Source: Streptobacillus canis (GTDB taxonomy: Bacteria > Fusobacteriota > Fusobacteriia > Fusobacteriales > Leptotrichiaceae). From it: 15,214 nt of DNA. The position numbers were made by a program, and so were the translations under genes. The notes below the pieces were generated by a model, which saw only the letters and a list, made by a program, of their open reading frames with translations, was not told the DNA's origin and ran no database searches. The stretch lies in assembly GCF_009733925.1 (NCBI RefSeq), contig NZ_WOEI01000032.1:1-15214 (forward strand). The letters are read 5' to 3'. Numbering within the stretch: position 1 is the first letter of the stretch; each line of letters starts with the position of its first letter. Positions 1 to 7,758 of the stretch are shown one piece after another.

Positions 1-300
1 CCAGCTAAATTAGTTGCATATGCAGGTCTTGATTGTACAGTTAGACAATCTGGTAATTTTAATGCTCAATAATCTACTAGAATGTCTAAACGTGGACCAG
101 CATTATTAAGATATGCTTTAATTAATGCTGCTTGGCAAATTTCACTTTTAAACAATACATTTGCAAAATATTATCAATTAAAAAGAAATCAAGGTAAAAG
201 ACATTACTCTGCTTTGGGTCATGTTGCTAAAAAGTTAATTCATGTTATATTTAAAATCCTTAAGGATAATGTTGCCTTTGATCCTGAATCTTTAAGATAA
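1..300 (+). pseudogene. IS110-family transposase, C-terminal fragment with in-frame stop
   Basis: The frame starting at base 1 reads PAKLVAYAGLD, then an in-frame TAA at 70-72, then SKRGPALLRYALINAAW and a helical tail to a TAA at 298-300. The AYAGLD and SKRG-LR-AL-AA pattern is the C-terminal Transposase_20 part of IS110/IS1111-family DEDD recombinases, which rearrange DNA as RNA-guided transposases. The N-terminal DEDD domain lies beyond the left edge, so its state is unknown. The stop splits the conserved C-terminal domain between the G-LD motif and the SKRG motif. A short protein could restart at the ATG at 82 but would lack the catalytic serine region. I call it a decayed copy. A sequencing error at base 70 would be the main alternative. 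Confidence 0.82.
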
Positions 301-540
301 TTAATATTGTTTAAAAAGCACATCATTTAGTGCTAATTTTGTTATGTCTAAAATTTGATAACCTATCCAACTATATTTTTATTAATTTATACTTGACAAA
401 TCATAGTTGGGCTCCTTCAACTTTACTAATTTATAGTTATTATATGTTCAAAAAATACAAAAGTCAAATCACTTCTCTCAGTCTAAAAATATTTAAAAAC
501 AAGGTTTTTGGGAATATTTAAAATTAAAATTTTTTCAGTA
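301..540. other. non-coding stretch downstream of the IS110 remnant, with weak secondary structure
   Basis: I see no credible gene here. A 63-codon open frame at 330-521 has no ribosome binding site and low-complexity composition. Two inverted repeats are visible: CCAACTAT (367-374) with ATAGTTGG (403-410), and a nested pair AAATATT/AATATTT plus AAAAAC/GTTTTT spanning 487-519. IS1111-type elements carry a guide RNA downstream of the transposase, so the first pair might be an eroded remnant of such an RNA. That is speculation. A TTGACA at 393-398 has no matching -10 at 16-18 bases. Confidence 0.4.
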
Positions 541-571
541 TTAAAAAGAAAAAGGCCAAAATTTTTGGCCT
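541..571 (-). terminator. Rho-independent terminator of the exported protein gene
   Basis: On the minus strand an 8-bp stem AGGCCAAA/TTTGGCCT (plus 553-571) with a 3-base loop is followed by a T-rich run (TTTTCTTTTT, plus 541-552). It lies about 20 bases past the stop codon of the minus-strand gene at 590-1093, whose terminator it should be. Confidence 0.85.
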
Positions 572-589
572 AAAAATCAAAAAAATTAT

Positions 590-1093
590 TTAAAATGTAT
601 AACCTGCTTCAAATCCAACTATACCTTTTCCATACCCTGCATAAAACCCTACATTGTATTTATCATTTATTTTTCCACCTAGGGTAACTTTTCCTATAAA
701 ATTAGGTACAACAGATATAAGAGAAGTATCATTATTTGTTACTTTTACAATTCCTACTCCTGTTCCTGTTTCTAATCCTACGTAAAATTTATTTTTTGTA
801 CCCTCTACTTTAACATTAAAATCTACTTCAAACCCAACATTAGCTGTCATTCCTCCGCCAAAAGCTGGTGGATACACATAAGTATCTCCAGTAACTGAAA
901 GCTCCGGTCCAAATGTAATGTCAAAATTTCTATTTATTTCAGCTTTCCACTCCGGAGTATAACTTACATTTAATGTTGGTGAAAGAATTGTCAATCCTAC
1001 TCCTCCTTCAACTTTATGTTTTGGACCTGTAATTTTTGCTGAAAATGAAGTCAAACCAGCTACAATTGCTAATACTAATAACGTTTTTTTCAT
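590..1093 (-). CDS. small exported beta-rich protein, probable outer-membrane or surface protein
   Basis: This gene encodes 167 residues. Residues 1-19 form a clear signal peptide: MKK, a hydrophobic core TLLVLAIVAGL, and a small-residue cleavage site ending SFSA. The mature part is made of alternating polar and hydrophobic stretches rich in Gly, Val, Thr, Tyr and Phe, such as VGLETGTGVGIVKV and YNVGFYAGYGKGIVGFEAGYTF. It ends in Phe after an amphipathic strand, which is the usual signature of a beta-barrel recognised by the BAM complex. This suggests a small 8-strand-like barrel in the outer membrane; the exact role is unknown. The start is supported by AGGAGG at 1098-1103 (minus), 4 bases before the ATG. 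It appears monocistronic, with its own terminator. An IS30 element sits directly upstream, so the promoter region may be close to the IS end. Confidence 0.75.
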   Translation of the reverse strand: MKKTLLVLAIVAGLTSFSAKITGPKHKVEGGVGLTILSPTLNVSYTPEWKAEINRNFDITFGPELSVTGDTYVYPPAFGGGMTANVGFEVDFNVKVEGTKNKFYVGLETGTGVGIVKVTNNDTSLISVVPNFIGKVTLGGKINDKYNVGFYAGYGKGIVGFEAGYTF

Positions 1094-1122
1094 TTTTCCT
1101 CCTAAACTTTATTATTTTAACT

Positions 1123-1152
1123 ATTGTAACATTTTATAAAATAAATGCACAA
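1123..1152 (-). promoter_or_regulatory. possible promoter of the exported protein gene
   Basis: Read on the minus strand, TTGTGC (plus 1147-1152) and TACAAT (plus 1123-1128) are 18 bases apart and would give a leader of about 20-25 bases before the ATG. A second possibility is TATAAT at plus 1159-1164 with TTTAAC at 1181-1186 (16 bases apart). That -35 touches the end of the IS30 element, so the IS could supply or replace part of this promoter. Confidence 0.4.
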
Positions 1153-1187
1153 AATATTATTATATCAAAGTAATTTTTATGTTAAAA

Positions 1188-2348
1188 TTATTTTGTTTTA
1201 GGATTATATGAAGAAATCACAATTTCATCATATTTTATTTCCTCTATATTTAATTTTTCTAGTATTAATTTTTGGTATATTTCTAGAAACATTTTTATAG
1301 GGGATTTATTTTTATATTTAGATTTATATAAACTATTCATATTTGATATTATGTAATTTATATCATCTTGTGTGTAATTATCAATATCACGTGATTTTGG
1401 TATAAATCTTCTTAATAAAGTATGTATGTTCTCTACATGTGGTTTTTGATTTGGACTTTTAGGATCACAATAAAATATTTTACATCTACTTGTATAGGAA
1501 TCATATACACTTTTACATATAGCATCGAATTTTAAAAATTCACTACCTTGATCTGTTAACAGGAGTCCAAATAATCTTCTAAAATTTCTATGCCCTATTC
1601 TTTTTTCTAACCAATCAAATATTTTAACTATACTTTGTGGTTGTTTATTAGCTATAAATAGAGTCATTAAATACCCTTTTACTTGATTTACATTACTTCC
1701 ATGTACTAAGTCTAATTCACATATTGTACAATTTTTGTTTTCTTCAACATATTTTAAAAAATCTTTATACTCTTTGCCACTTAGAAGTTCTTTTCTACTA
1801 ATTAGTTGATAACTTTCTTTTTTATTTTCTTCTTTCATTTTCTTTATTTTCTTTTTATTGTATTTAATAATCCCCTTATCAATCCAGTTATATATTGTTT
1901 TTTTAGAAATTTTTTCTTCATATTCCATCTCTAGATAACTGAGTATATGTGTTATTGGTTGTCCCTTTTTTAATCCTTTTTGTATTGTAGGTAATAGTTT
2001 TTCTTGTTTACTACCTTTACTTGTTCTCTTATTTCTATCATATGATTCCTGTGCTATTTTAGGATCATAAATTACATAATCATAACTACAAGTATTACTT
2101 TGATACCTAGGGCATTTATTACATACTATTGGTTGTTTCTTTAATAAATCACATATATGAAATTCTACATCTTCTATATGATTGCCTATAGATTTATCGT
2201 TAAATTTTAAAATCCTTCTATTTCTAATTTCTCTCATTATCGTATGATATGATACATCTAATATTTTTGCTATTTCTGTAATTGTTTTACCTTCTCTTAT
2301 GTATAATTCTAATCTTATTCTATCTTCATATTTTAAATTTTGTTTCAT
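1188..2348 (-). CDS. IS30-family transposase
   Basis: This gene encodes 386 residues from the ATG at 2346-2348 and catalyses cut-and-paste or circle-mediated movement of its IS. An N-terminal helix-turn-helix (about 12-42, TITEIAKILDVSYHTIMREI) is typical of IS30. A Cys-rich knuckle follows (C76, C79, C87), then a second helical DNA-binding segment (about 130-160, KKTIYNWIDKG). The DDE catalytic core comes next: D213 in ELDLVHG, D266 in LLTDQGSEF and E306 in KPHVENIH. The D-to-E spacing of 39 is as expected for IS30. The frame extends upstream to a TTG at 2424-2426 (412 residues), but that codon has no SD and the conserved domain begins at the ATG, so I prefer the ATG; its own SD (GAAAGA) is weak. 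No frameshift or stop is seen, so it looks functional. I could not fix the inverted repeats with confidence. Confidence 0.9.
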   Translation of the reverse strand: MKQNLKYEDRIRLELYIREGKTITEIAKILDVSYHTIMREIRNRRILKFNDKSIGNHIEDVEFHICDLLKKQPIVCNKCPRYQSNTCSYDYVIYDPKIAQESYDRNKRTSKGSKQEKLLPTIQKGLKKGQPITHILSYLEMEYEEKISKKTIYNWIDKGIIKYNKKKIKKMKEENKKESYQLISRKELLSGKEYKDFLKYVEENKNCTICELDLVHGSNVNQVKGYLMTLFIANKQPQSIVKIFDWLEKRIGHRNFRRLFGLLLTDQGSEFLKFDAICKSVYDSYTSRCKIFYCDPKSPNQKPHVENIHTLLRRFIPKSRDIDNYTQDDINYIISNMNSLYKSKYKNKSPIKMFLEIYQKLILEKLNIEEIKYDEIVISSYNPKTK

Positions 2349-2503
2349 TTTTATTAATCTTTCTTTTGAACAAATTTGTGCATTTGATATTTTTGACTTT
2401 TGTGTATTTGTTTTTACACTATGCAATCGTGACTTTTACAACCTAACTTAAAAAAACACCTCTCAGGCTTGCAAATACAACTCTTTTTTTGTGAAGTATT
2501 TAT

Positions 2504-2532
2504 TTAACAATTGTGTTACAATGTGATATAAT
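2504..2532 (+). promoter_or_regulatory. promoter of the IS1634-family transposase
   Basis: TTAACA (2504-2509) and TATAAT (2527-2532) are separated by 17 bases, with a TG one base before the -10 (extended -10). Transcription would begin near 2539, so the upstream GTG at 2513 cannot be the start codon. Translation should begin at the ATG at 2570. Confidence 0.75.
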
Positions 2533-2569
2533 TTTAATAATAATAAATTTTGAAAGTAAGTTGAATTCA

Positions 2570-4347
2570 ATGTTTTTAGCAATAGTCCCAACAAAAAATA
2601 ATATACACGTTTACGCTAAACGTAAATATAGAGATCCTAAAACTAGAAAATTAGTAACTAAAACTTACTCAAAACTTGGCTCTGTAAGTGGTCAAGATAA
2701 ACTTAATGAAGAGCAAATAAAATACTTCAATGCTCTTATCGATGAATTAAATAAAAAAGAAGAAATCGAAAAAAACTTAATAGGAAAGAAATAAATATAG
2801 ATGAAAATTTTGATATTAACAATATAATTTCTAGAAAGAATCTAGGAACTTTATTCATTTCAGATATATTTGAAAAACTTAACATTTCAAATACATGTTA
2901 CGAACTTAAAAATAAAGAACACTACTCTATTGCTGAAGTATTAAGGTTTCTTGTATACACTAGAATACTTTTTCAAAGTTCTAAATTAGATAATATAAAA
3001 TATATTGAACAAATGCCTGATAAATTCAAATTTCAATTACATGACATATATAGAGCTTTAAAAGTTTTTTCTGAAAACAAAACAAAAATTTTAAATGGTG
3101 TTCATCAATTTTTATCTCACAATTTTAATATAGACAAATCATTTACTCATTATGATGTTACTAATTTTTACATGTATACTGATATTAATGATGAACAACA
3201 ATATGCTCAATATGGATATAGTAAAGTAAATAATGGTAAGCCTATTGTACAGATGGGTTTAGTTACAGATAAAAATGGTATACCTTTAACTTACAAAATT
3301 TTTCATGGAAATACTCCAGATATTTCTACTTTAATACCATTTATTGAAGAAGCTAAAAAAGAATACAACTTTAAAAATAGTGTCATTATCGCTGATGCTG
3401 GACTTATCTCTTCAAATAATATAGCTGAAATATTAACAACAAATAGTAGTTACATAATTAAAGATAGAATTAAAAATATGAATGCAGATTTAAAAGCAAT
3501 ATTTGAAAAGACTATTAAAACTACTTTAATTGAAGCTGCTAATAAAGATAATGATACTGATAGAAATAAAGTATATACATACGGTATCTCTATAGCTAAA
3601 AATAAAAGAGTAATAACAACGATTAATGAAAAAAATGAAGAGGTTAAAAGAAATCTTAATTTAGATGAAAGATATATTTTCTTCTTTTCTCCTAAATATA
3701 AAAGACTTTTAGAACATAATAGAGAAGAAGTTTTAGAAAGAACTAAAGATAATTTAGAAAATCAAAACAAAATGGAAAAGAAAATACAAAAAAGAAACAA
3801 ATTTGTAAAAGAAAATATTCAAATAGTTAATGCTCTTACTGGTGAAATTGTTGAAAGTAATCTAGAAACTTTAAAAGAATATGAATTGGATGAAAATTCT
3901 ATAAAAGAAGATGCTAAATATGATGGATTCTCATTAATAGTTACTAATTTAGATCCTAAAGAAAATATTGATTCATATATATTAGAAACGTATTCTAAAC
4001 AATATCAAATAGAACATATATTTAGAACTACAAAAACAGTTTTAAAAGCAAGACCTATTTTTGTATCTAAAAATGAAGCTATTGATGGACATTTTTTAAC
4101 ATGTTTCTTATCTTTATTAATAATAATGTTAATAAGACAAAAACTAAAAAACAAATATTCTATAGATGAAATTATGAAAACATTAAAAGAACATAATTAT
4201 GTACATATAACTGATGCTAATGAATGTTTAATAGATTTATATAATAAATTTAGATTAGGTGATATAAAAAAATATCATACACCTAATACAGTAAAGCAAT
4301 TACTTGCAAACACAAGAGAAAATAAGCAAAGAAGGAAGAAATTGTAA
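2570..4347 (+). pseudogene. IS1634-family (IS4 superfamily) transposase interrupted by a -1 frameshift at a slippery heptamer
   Basis: The first frame starts at ATG 2570 (MFLAIVPTKNN...) and stops at 2794 after about 74 residues. The rest of the protein continues without a stop in the -1 frame from 2776 to TAA 4345-4347 (first internal ATG at 3013). Joined at the A run, the product is about 590 residues, normal for the family. Catalytic residues are visible: D in HYDVTNFY (codon 3154), D in IIADAGLIS (codon 3394) and E in YQIEHIFRTTK (codon 4012), the Y-IE-FR-K signature of IS4-type transposases. The break falls at GAA AAA AAC, which matches the canonical A AAA AAC -1 slippery heptamer in register. 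It may therefore be a programmed frameshift rather than damage. A lost A in a homopolymer, real or a sequencing artefact, would look identical. Confidence 0.85.
2769..2776 (+). promoter_or_regulatory. candidate -1 frameshift site A AAA AAC in the IS1634 transposase
   Basis: Seven A residues (2769-2775) followed by C are read as GAA AAA AAC in the incoming frame, so X XXY YYZ is A AAA AAC. Slipping by -1 leads to CTT AAT AGG and on into the long catalytic frame. I see no obvious upstream SD-like stimulator at 10-14 bases and no strong downstream stem, which weakens the programmed reading. Confidence 0.5.
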
Positions 4348-4365
4348 CCTGTTAACTGGAAATTT

Positions 4366-4417
4366 AAATAGGGCTCAAACAGTAGTAAATACTAATATTA
4401 GAACCCTATTTTTTTAA
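4366..4417 (+). terminator. terminator-like hairpin after the IS1634 transposase
   Basis: AAATAGGG (4366-4373) pairs with CCCTATTT (4404-4411), continues inward with TC/GA after one mismatch, and is followed by a T tract. The long loop contains a small AGTA/TACT stem. It lies 19 bases after the transposase stop and insulates gap from IS transcription. It may overlap the IS end. Confidence 0.6.
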
Positions 4418-4540
4418 TTTTACCTGTAAAACTTAAGATAAAATAAAAATCAAGTAAGTACCTATTCTTATCCCAATTTTTCTTAAACATTTAATTTTAT
4501 AAATATTTAAAAAACAAAAAACTCCATTAAATATGTCCTA

Positions 4541-4569
4541 TTGAAATGAAAAAAATTATATGATATAAT
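4541..4569 (+). promoter_or_regulatory. gap promoter
   Basis: TTGAAA (4541-4546) and TATAAT (4564-4569) are 17 bases apart, with a TG extended -10 at 4561-4562. The leader is short (about 30 bases) and ends in AGGAGG at 4592-4597. This is a near-consensus strong promoter, as expected for a glycolytic gene. Confidence 0.85.
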
Positions 4570-4605
4570 TGGTTGTAAATTAAAATTATTTAGGAGGTAC
4601 TTTAC

Positions 4606-5616
4606 ATGGCAGTAAAAGTAGCAATTAACGGATTTGGAAGAATAGGAAGATTAGCATTAAGATTAATGATTAACGATCCTAATTTTGATGTTGTAGCCGT
4701 TAACGATTTATCAGATGCTAAAACTTTAGCTCATTTATTTAAATATGACTCAGCTCAAGGTAGATTTGATGGAACAGTAGAAGTTAAAGAAGGAGCATTT
4801 GTAGTAAATGGAAAAGAAATTAAATCTTTCGCAGATGCAGATCCTAAAAACTTACCTTGGGGAGAATTAGGTGTAGATGTAGTATTAGAATGTACAGGAT
4901 TCTTCACAAAAAAAGAAAAAGCTGAAGCACATATAGAAGCTGGAGCTAAAAAAGTTGTTATTTCAGCACCTGGACAAGGAGATTTAAAAACAGTAGTATT
5001 CAATGTTAACCATGAAATTTTAGATGGAACAGAAACTGTAGTATCAGCAGCTTCTTGTACAACTAACTGTTTAGCACCTATGGCTAAAGTATTATCAGAT
5101 AAATTTGGAATTGAAGCAGGAACAATGACAACTATACATGCTTATACAGGAGACCAAAATACTTTAGATGCACCTCATAGAAAAGGAGATTTAAGAAGAG
5201 CTAGAGCGGCGGCAGCTAACATAGTTCCTAACTCAACTGGAGCAGCTAAAGCAATAGGATTAGTTATACCTGAATTAGCTGGTAAATTAGATGGTGGAGC
5301 ACAAAGAGTTCCTGTAGTAACTGGTTCATTAACTGAACTTGTTTCTATATTAAATAAAGATGTTACTAAAGATGAAATTAATGCAGCTATGAAAGCGGCA
5401 GCTAATGAATCATTTGGATACACTGAAGAAGAATTAGTATCTTCTGATATAATTGGATTAAAAGTTGGTTCATTATTTGATGCAACTCAAACTAAAGTAT
5501 TTAAATTAGCTGATGGAAAAACTTTAGCTAAAACAGTATCTTGGTATGATAATGAAATGTCATATACTGCACAATTAATTAGAACATTAGATTACATTGT
5601 TAATTTATCTAAATAA
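4606..5616 (+). CDS. gap: glyceraldehyde-3-phosphate dehydrogenase, type I
   Basis: This gene encodes 336 residues, full length for the family. It is the cytoplasmic tetrameric enzyme of glycolysis, oxidising glyceraldehyde 3-phosphate with NAD+ and phosphate to 1,3-bisphosphoglycerate. The N-terminal Rossmann motif INGFGRIGR (7-15) binds NAD; a conserved Asp at 34 (VND) supports NAD preference. The catalytic motif SCTTNC contains C151, and the partner His is H178 in [10 protein letters not shown]. Substrate-binding segments include [12 protein letters not shown] and STGAAKAIG, and the end carries [14 protein letters not shown] lies 8 bases before the ATG. It has its own promoter and terminator, so it is monocistronic here rather than in a gap-pgk-tpi operon. 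Base composition is less extreme than in the accessory operon, consistent with a highly expressed core gene. Confidence 0.98.
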   Translation: MAVKVAINGFGRIGRLALRLMINDPNFDVVAVNDLSDAKTLAHLFKYDSAQGRFDGTVEVKEGAFVVNGKEIKSFADADPKNLPWGELGVDVVLECTGFFTKKEKAEAHIEAGAKKVVISAPGQGDLKTVVFNVNHEILDGTETVVSAASCTTNCLAPMAKVLSDKFGIEAGTMTTIHAYTGDQNTLDAPHRKGDLRRARAAAANIVPNSTGAAKAIGLVIPELAGKLDGGAQRVPVVTGSLTELVSILNKDVTKDEINAAMKAAANESFGYTEEELVSSDIIGLKVGSLFDATQTKVFKLADGKTLAKTVSWYDNEMSYTAQLIRTLDYIVNLSK

Positions 5617-5630
5617 GATATTTAAAATAT

Positions 5631-5666
5631 AGATGTTTCACATCTTTGTGAAGCATCTTTTTATTT
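5631..5666 (+). terminator. gap terminator
   Basis: An 11-bp stem AGATGTTTCAC (5631-5641) with GTGAAGCATCT (5648-5658), one G-U pair, loop ATCTTT, followed by TTTTATTT. It sits 15 bases after the gap stop codon. Confidence 0.92.
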
Positions 5667-5686
5667 GCTAAAAAGATAAAAAAGTC

Positions 5687-5716
5687 TTGACAAAATCAAA
5701 CTTTTTAGTATATACT
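5687..5716 (+). promoter_or_regulatory. rplM-rpsI promoter
   Basis: TTGACA (5687-5692) and TATACT (5711-5716) are spaced by 18 bases, between the gap terminator and rplM. Transcription should start near 5723. Confidence 0.8.
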
Positions 5717-5728
5717 TATATAGTAAAA

Positions 5729-5760
5729 TTTCCTTTCCCACAAAGGAACCGTTATTCACA
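5729..5760 (+). promoter_or_regulatory. 5' leader hairpin of the rplM-rpsI mRNA
   Basis: TTCCTTT (5730-5736) and AAAGGAA (5742-5748) form a 7-bp stem with loop CCCAC, directly after the predicted transcription start and about 20 bases before the SD. It has no T tract, so it is not an attenuator. It could be a feedback binding site for L13 or simply a 5'-end stabilising stem. L13 leader RNAs are known in Firmicutes; I cannot match this one to them by eye. Confidence 0.45.
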
Positions 5761-5780
5761 AAAAAATTAGGAGGATAGAA

Positions 5781-6215
5781 GTGAATAAAGATACAAAAAT
5801 GCAAAAAAAAGAAGAAGTAGTAAGAAATTGGCACTTAGTTGATGCTGAAGGATTAGTACTTGGAAAATTAGCAGTAGAAATTGCTAAAAAATTAATTGGA
5901 AAAGATAAAGTTAGTTACACTCCACACGTTGATGGAGGAGATTATGTTGTTGTAGTAAATGCAGAAAAAATAGCAGTTACTGGTAAAAAATTAACTGATA
6001 AAAAATATTACAGACATAGTGGATTCCCTGGAGGATTAAAAACTAGAACATTAGAAGAAATGCTTGCTAAAAAACCAACTGATGTATTAAGAAAAGCTGT
6101 TGAAAGAATGTTACCTAAAAACAAATTAGGAAGACAAATGATTAACAGACTAAAATTAAATGTAGGACCAACTCATTCAAATGAAGCTCAAAAACCTACA
6201 AAAATGGAAATATAG
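5781..6215 (+). CDS. rplM: 50S ribosomal protein L13
   Basis: This gene encodes 144 residues, the usual L13 length. L13 binds 23S rRNA early in large-subunit assembly. Diagnostic segments are W-LVDAEGLVLGKLAVEIAKKLIGK (about 18-41), the YTPHVDGGDYVVVVNAEKIAVTGKK block, YYRHSGFPGGLK, and the MLPKNKLGRQMINRLK stretch near the C-terminus. The start is GTG at 5781, set by AGGAGG at 5769-5774 with 6 bases spacing. The internal ATG at 5799 has no SD. It is co-transcribed with rpsI; the SD of rpsI overlaps its stop codon, so translation is likely coupled. This gene order is the widely conserved rplM-rpsI operon. Confidence 0.98.
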   Translation: MNKDTKMQKKEEVVRNWHLVDAEGLVLGKLAVEIAKKLIGKDKVSYTPHVDGGDYVVVVNAEKIAVTGKKLTDKKYYRHSGFPGGLKTRTLEEMLAKKPTDVLRKAVERMLPKNKLGRQMINRLKLNVGPTHSNEAQKPTKMEI

Positions 6216-6227
6216 GGAGGTATTTAA

Positions 6228-6620
6228 GTGAGTAAACAATTTTTAGGAACAGGTAGAAGAAAAACATCAGTAGCAAGAGTAAGATTAATACCAGGTCAAA
6301 CAGGTGTTGTAATTAACGGAAAAGAAATGAGAGAATTTTTTGCTGGAAGAGAAATATTAGCAAAAATAGTTGAGCAACCATTAGAATTAACTGGGACATT
6401 AAATAAATTTGGTGTAATGGTTACAGTTCATGGTGGAGGAAATACTGGTCAAGCTGGAGCTATTAGATTAGGTATTTCAAGAGCCTTAGTAGAAAATGAT
6501 TCTGAATTAAAGGCTGGATTAAGAGAAGCTGGATTCTTAACAAGAGATTCACGTATGGTTGAAAGAAAAAAATACGGGAAGAAAAAAGCAAGAAGAAGCC
6601 CACAATTCTCAAAACGTTAA
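6228..6620 (+). CDS. rpsI: 30S ribosomal protein S9
   Basis: This gene encodes 130 residues, a full-length S9. S9 lies in the head of the small subunit, and its C-terminal tail contacts P-site tRNA. Visible hallmarks are [14 protein letters not shown] near the N-terminus, the [21 protein letters not shown] centre, [27 protein letters not shown] at the end, and the conserved terminal Lys-Arg. The start is GTG at 6228 with AGGGAGG at 6214-6220, which overlaps the rplM stop codon. It is the second gene of the rplM operon and is followed by a strong terminator. Confidence 0.98.
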   Translation: MSKQFLGTGRRKTSVARVRLIPGQTGVVINGKEMREFFAGREILAKIVEQPLELTGTLNKFGVMVTVHGGGNTGQAGAIRLGISRALVENDSELKAGLREAGFLTRDSRMVERKKYGKKKARRSPQFSKR

Positions 6621-6648
6621 TATTATTAACAATAAAACAAAAATCAAT

Positions 6649-6680
6649 AAAAGGCATAAACTTAGTATTTATGCCTTTTT
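6649..6680 (+). terminator. terminator of the rplM-rpsI operon
   Basis: AAAAGGCATAAA (6649-6660) pairs perfectly with TTTATGCCTTTT (6668-6679), 12 bp with loop CTTAGTA, ending in a T run. Confidence 0.92.
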
Positions 6681-6746
6681 ATTATATTTATATTTTTATT
6701 CATAACGAAATAAAATTTATGAATTCCCTAAGTTTTAAACTTTTTT

Positions 6747-6775
6747 TTGTTAAATATTAAAAAATATAGTATAAT
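6747..6775 (+). promoter_or_regulatory. promoter of the WYL regulator gene
   Basis: TTGTTA (6747-6752) and TATAAT (6770-6775) are spaced by 17 bases, about 58 bases before the start codon. A downstream TTGACA at 6799-6804 has no -10 partner. Confidence 0.6.
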
Positions 6776-6833
6776 AAAAGTATAAAATTATAAGTATTTT
6801 GACAACTTTTATAATTAAGAAAGAGGTTAAATT

Positions 6834-7757
6834 ATGATAGAATACGAAAAATCTAATCGAAAAGTTTCATTTAAAGTTACAAATGAAGAAGAAAGAAATA
6901 TAAATTCTGAAATAAGATTATTAGATATATCTTATGATAAATTTTTTTTAATTTTATTAAATTATTATAGTTCTCATAAAGTAAAAAAAGAACTAATTAA
7001 AACTACCCCTATCGAAGAATTAAATAAAAAAAGTGGAAAAATTCAATTTAATATTGATGAAAATCTATACAATAAAATTATAGAAATTGTAACCAAAGAA
7101 CATGGATATAATTCAAAAAATGAAAAATCTATGTTTTTTAGAGACATGTGTTACACATTTTTTAATGAAAGCAACTCTAAAAGAAAAGAAATAATCTATG
7201 GAAAAATTATAAATAAAATAAAAGAAGCCAAAACACAAAATAAGAAAGTAAATTTCATATATAATAACGAAAACAAAAGTGTTACACCAATAGATATAAA
7301 GGAAGATAAAGAAAAGCAACACTTATACCTATTAGCTTATGATGAAAATAGCGAAGATAATTTTATTAATTTTAGAATTGATAAAATTTTAGAAGTAAGT
7401 CAATCATTATATCCAGCAGTTGATTTATCTAAAGATGAGTCCTTAATTCAGGTACTAAGTGAAATATATTTAAATTACAGCCCTTTCCTAAATTTTTCAA
7501 ATATAAAAGTAATAGCTAAATTTACAGAAAAAGGTAAAAAAATATTAAAAGATATTTCAGTTAATAGGCCTTATTTTAATGTTGAGGATTTAAAAAATAC
7601 TACAATTAAATTCAATTGCAGTATAAAACATGCTGAAATATATTTTTCACAGTTTTATAATGAAGTTGAAATACTTGAGCCAATAGAATTAAGAAATATA
7701 TTTAAAAAGAAACTAAAAGAAACCTTAAAACTATATGAGAAAACTGGTGAATTATAA
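6834..7757 (+). CDS. WYL-domain transcriptional regulator with RHH-like N-terminus
   Basis: This gene encodes 307 residues. Residues about 118-195 match the WYL fold, an SH3-like ligand sensor common in bacterial regulators, through VNFIYNN, HLYLLAYDENS and NFRIDKILEVSQS. Residues about 222-303 match the WCX extension: FNCSIKHAEIYFSQF followed by VEILEPIEL and a helical end with LYE. Instead of the usual winged helix, the N-terminus holds two segments that each look like a strand followed by two helices (about 10-46 and 69-112). This suggests tandem ribbon-helix-helix DNA-binding units. AAGAGG at 6821-6826 lies 7 bases before the ATG. The next gene starts 2 bases after its stop. The inducer is unknown; targets may be its own operon or neighbours. 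WYL proteins often control defence islands, which makes the downstream operon a possible target (inference). Confidence 0.82.
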   Translation: MIEYEKSNRKVSFKVTNEEERNINSEIRLLDISYDKFFLILLNYYSSHKVKKELIKTTPIEELNKKSGKIQFNIDENLYNKIIEIVTKEHGYNSKNEKSMFFRDMCYTFFNESNSKRKEIIYGKIINKIKEAKTQNKKVNFIYNNENKSVTPIDIKEDKEKQHLYLLAYDENSEDNFINFRIDKILEVSQSLYPAVDLSKDESLIQVLSEIYLNYSPFLNFSNIKVIAKFTEKGKKILKDISVNRPYFNVEDLKNTTIKFNCSIKHAEIYFSQFYNEVEILEPIELRNIFKKKLKETLKLYEKTGEL

Positions 7758-7758
7758 T

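Larger units (their letters stand above)
1150..4417. mobile_element. cluster of two insertion sequences, IS30 family (minus) and IS1634 family (plus), in divergent orientation
   Basis: Two transposases of unrelated DDE families lie head to head with about 220 bases between their starts. The IS30 copy is intact and the IS1634 copy has a frame break. Exact ends and target duplications could not be resolved by eye, so the outer limits given are approximate: the start is placed between the exported-protein promoter and the IS30 stop, and the end is at the hairpin after the IS1634 frame. The intervening 2349-2569 holds the outward promoter of the IS1634 copy. Confidence 0.6.

Noticed and set aside
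393..437. TTGACA promoter-like box in the IS110 downstream region
   Set aside because: The nearest -10 candidates are 25 or more bases away, and no gene follows.
330..521. 63-codon open frame on the plus strand
   Set aside because: No ribosome binding site or promoter, low-complexity composition, and it follows a dead transposase; treated as chance.
4755..5423. Two 82-codon open frames on the minus strand inside gap
   Set aside because: They are antisense shadows of a highly conserved gene, with no SD or promoter.
6463..6657. 64-codon minus-strand frame over the end of rpsI
   Set aside because: It crosses the rpsI terminator and is a shadow of a ribosomal protein gene.
6799..6827. TTGACA close to the WYL gene start
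   Set aside because: No -10 at a workable distance, and it would start transcription past the SD.
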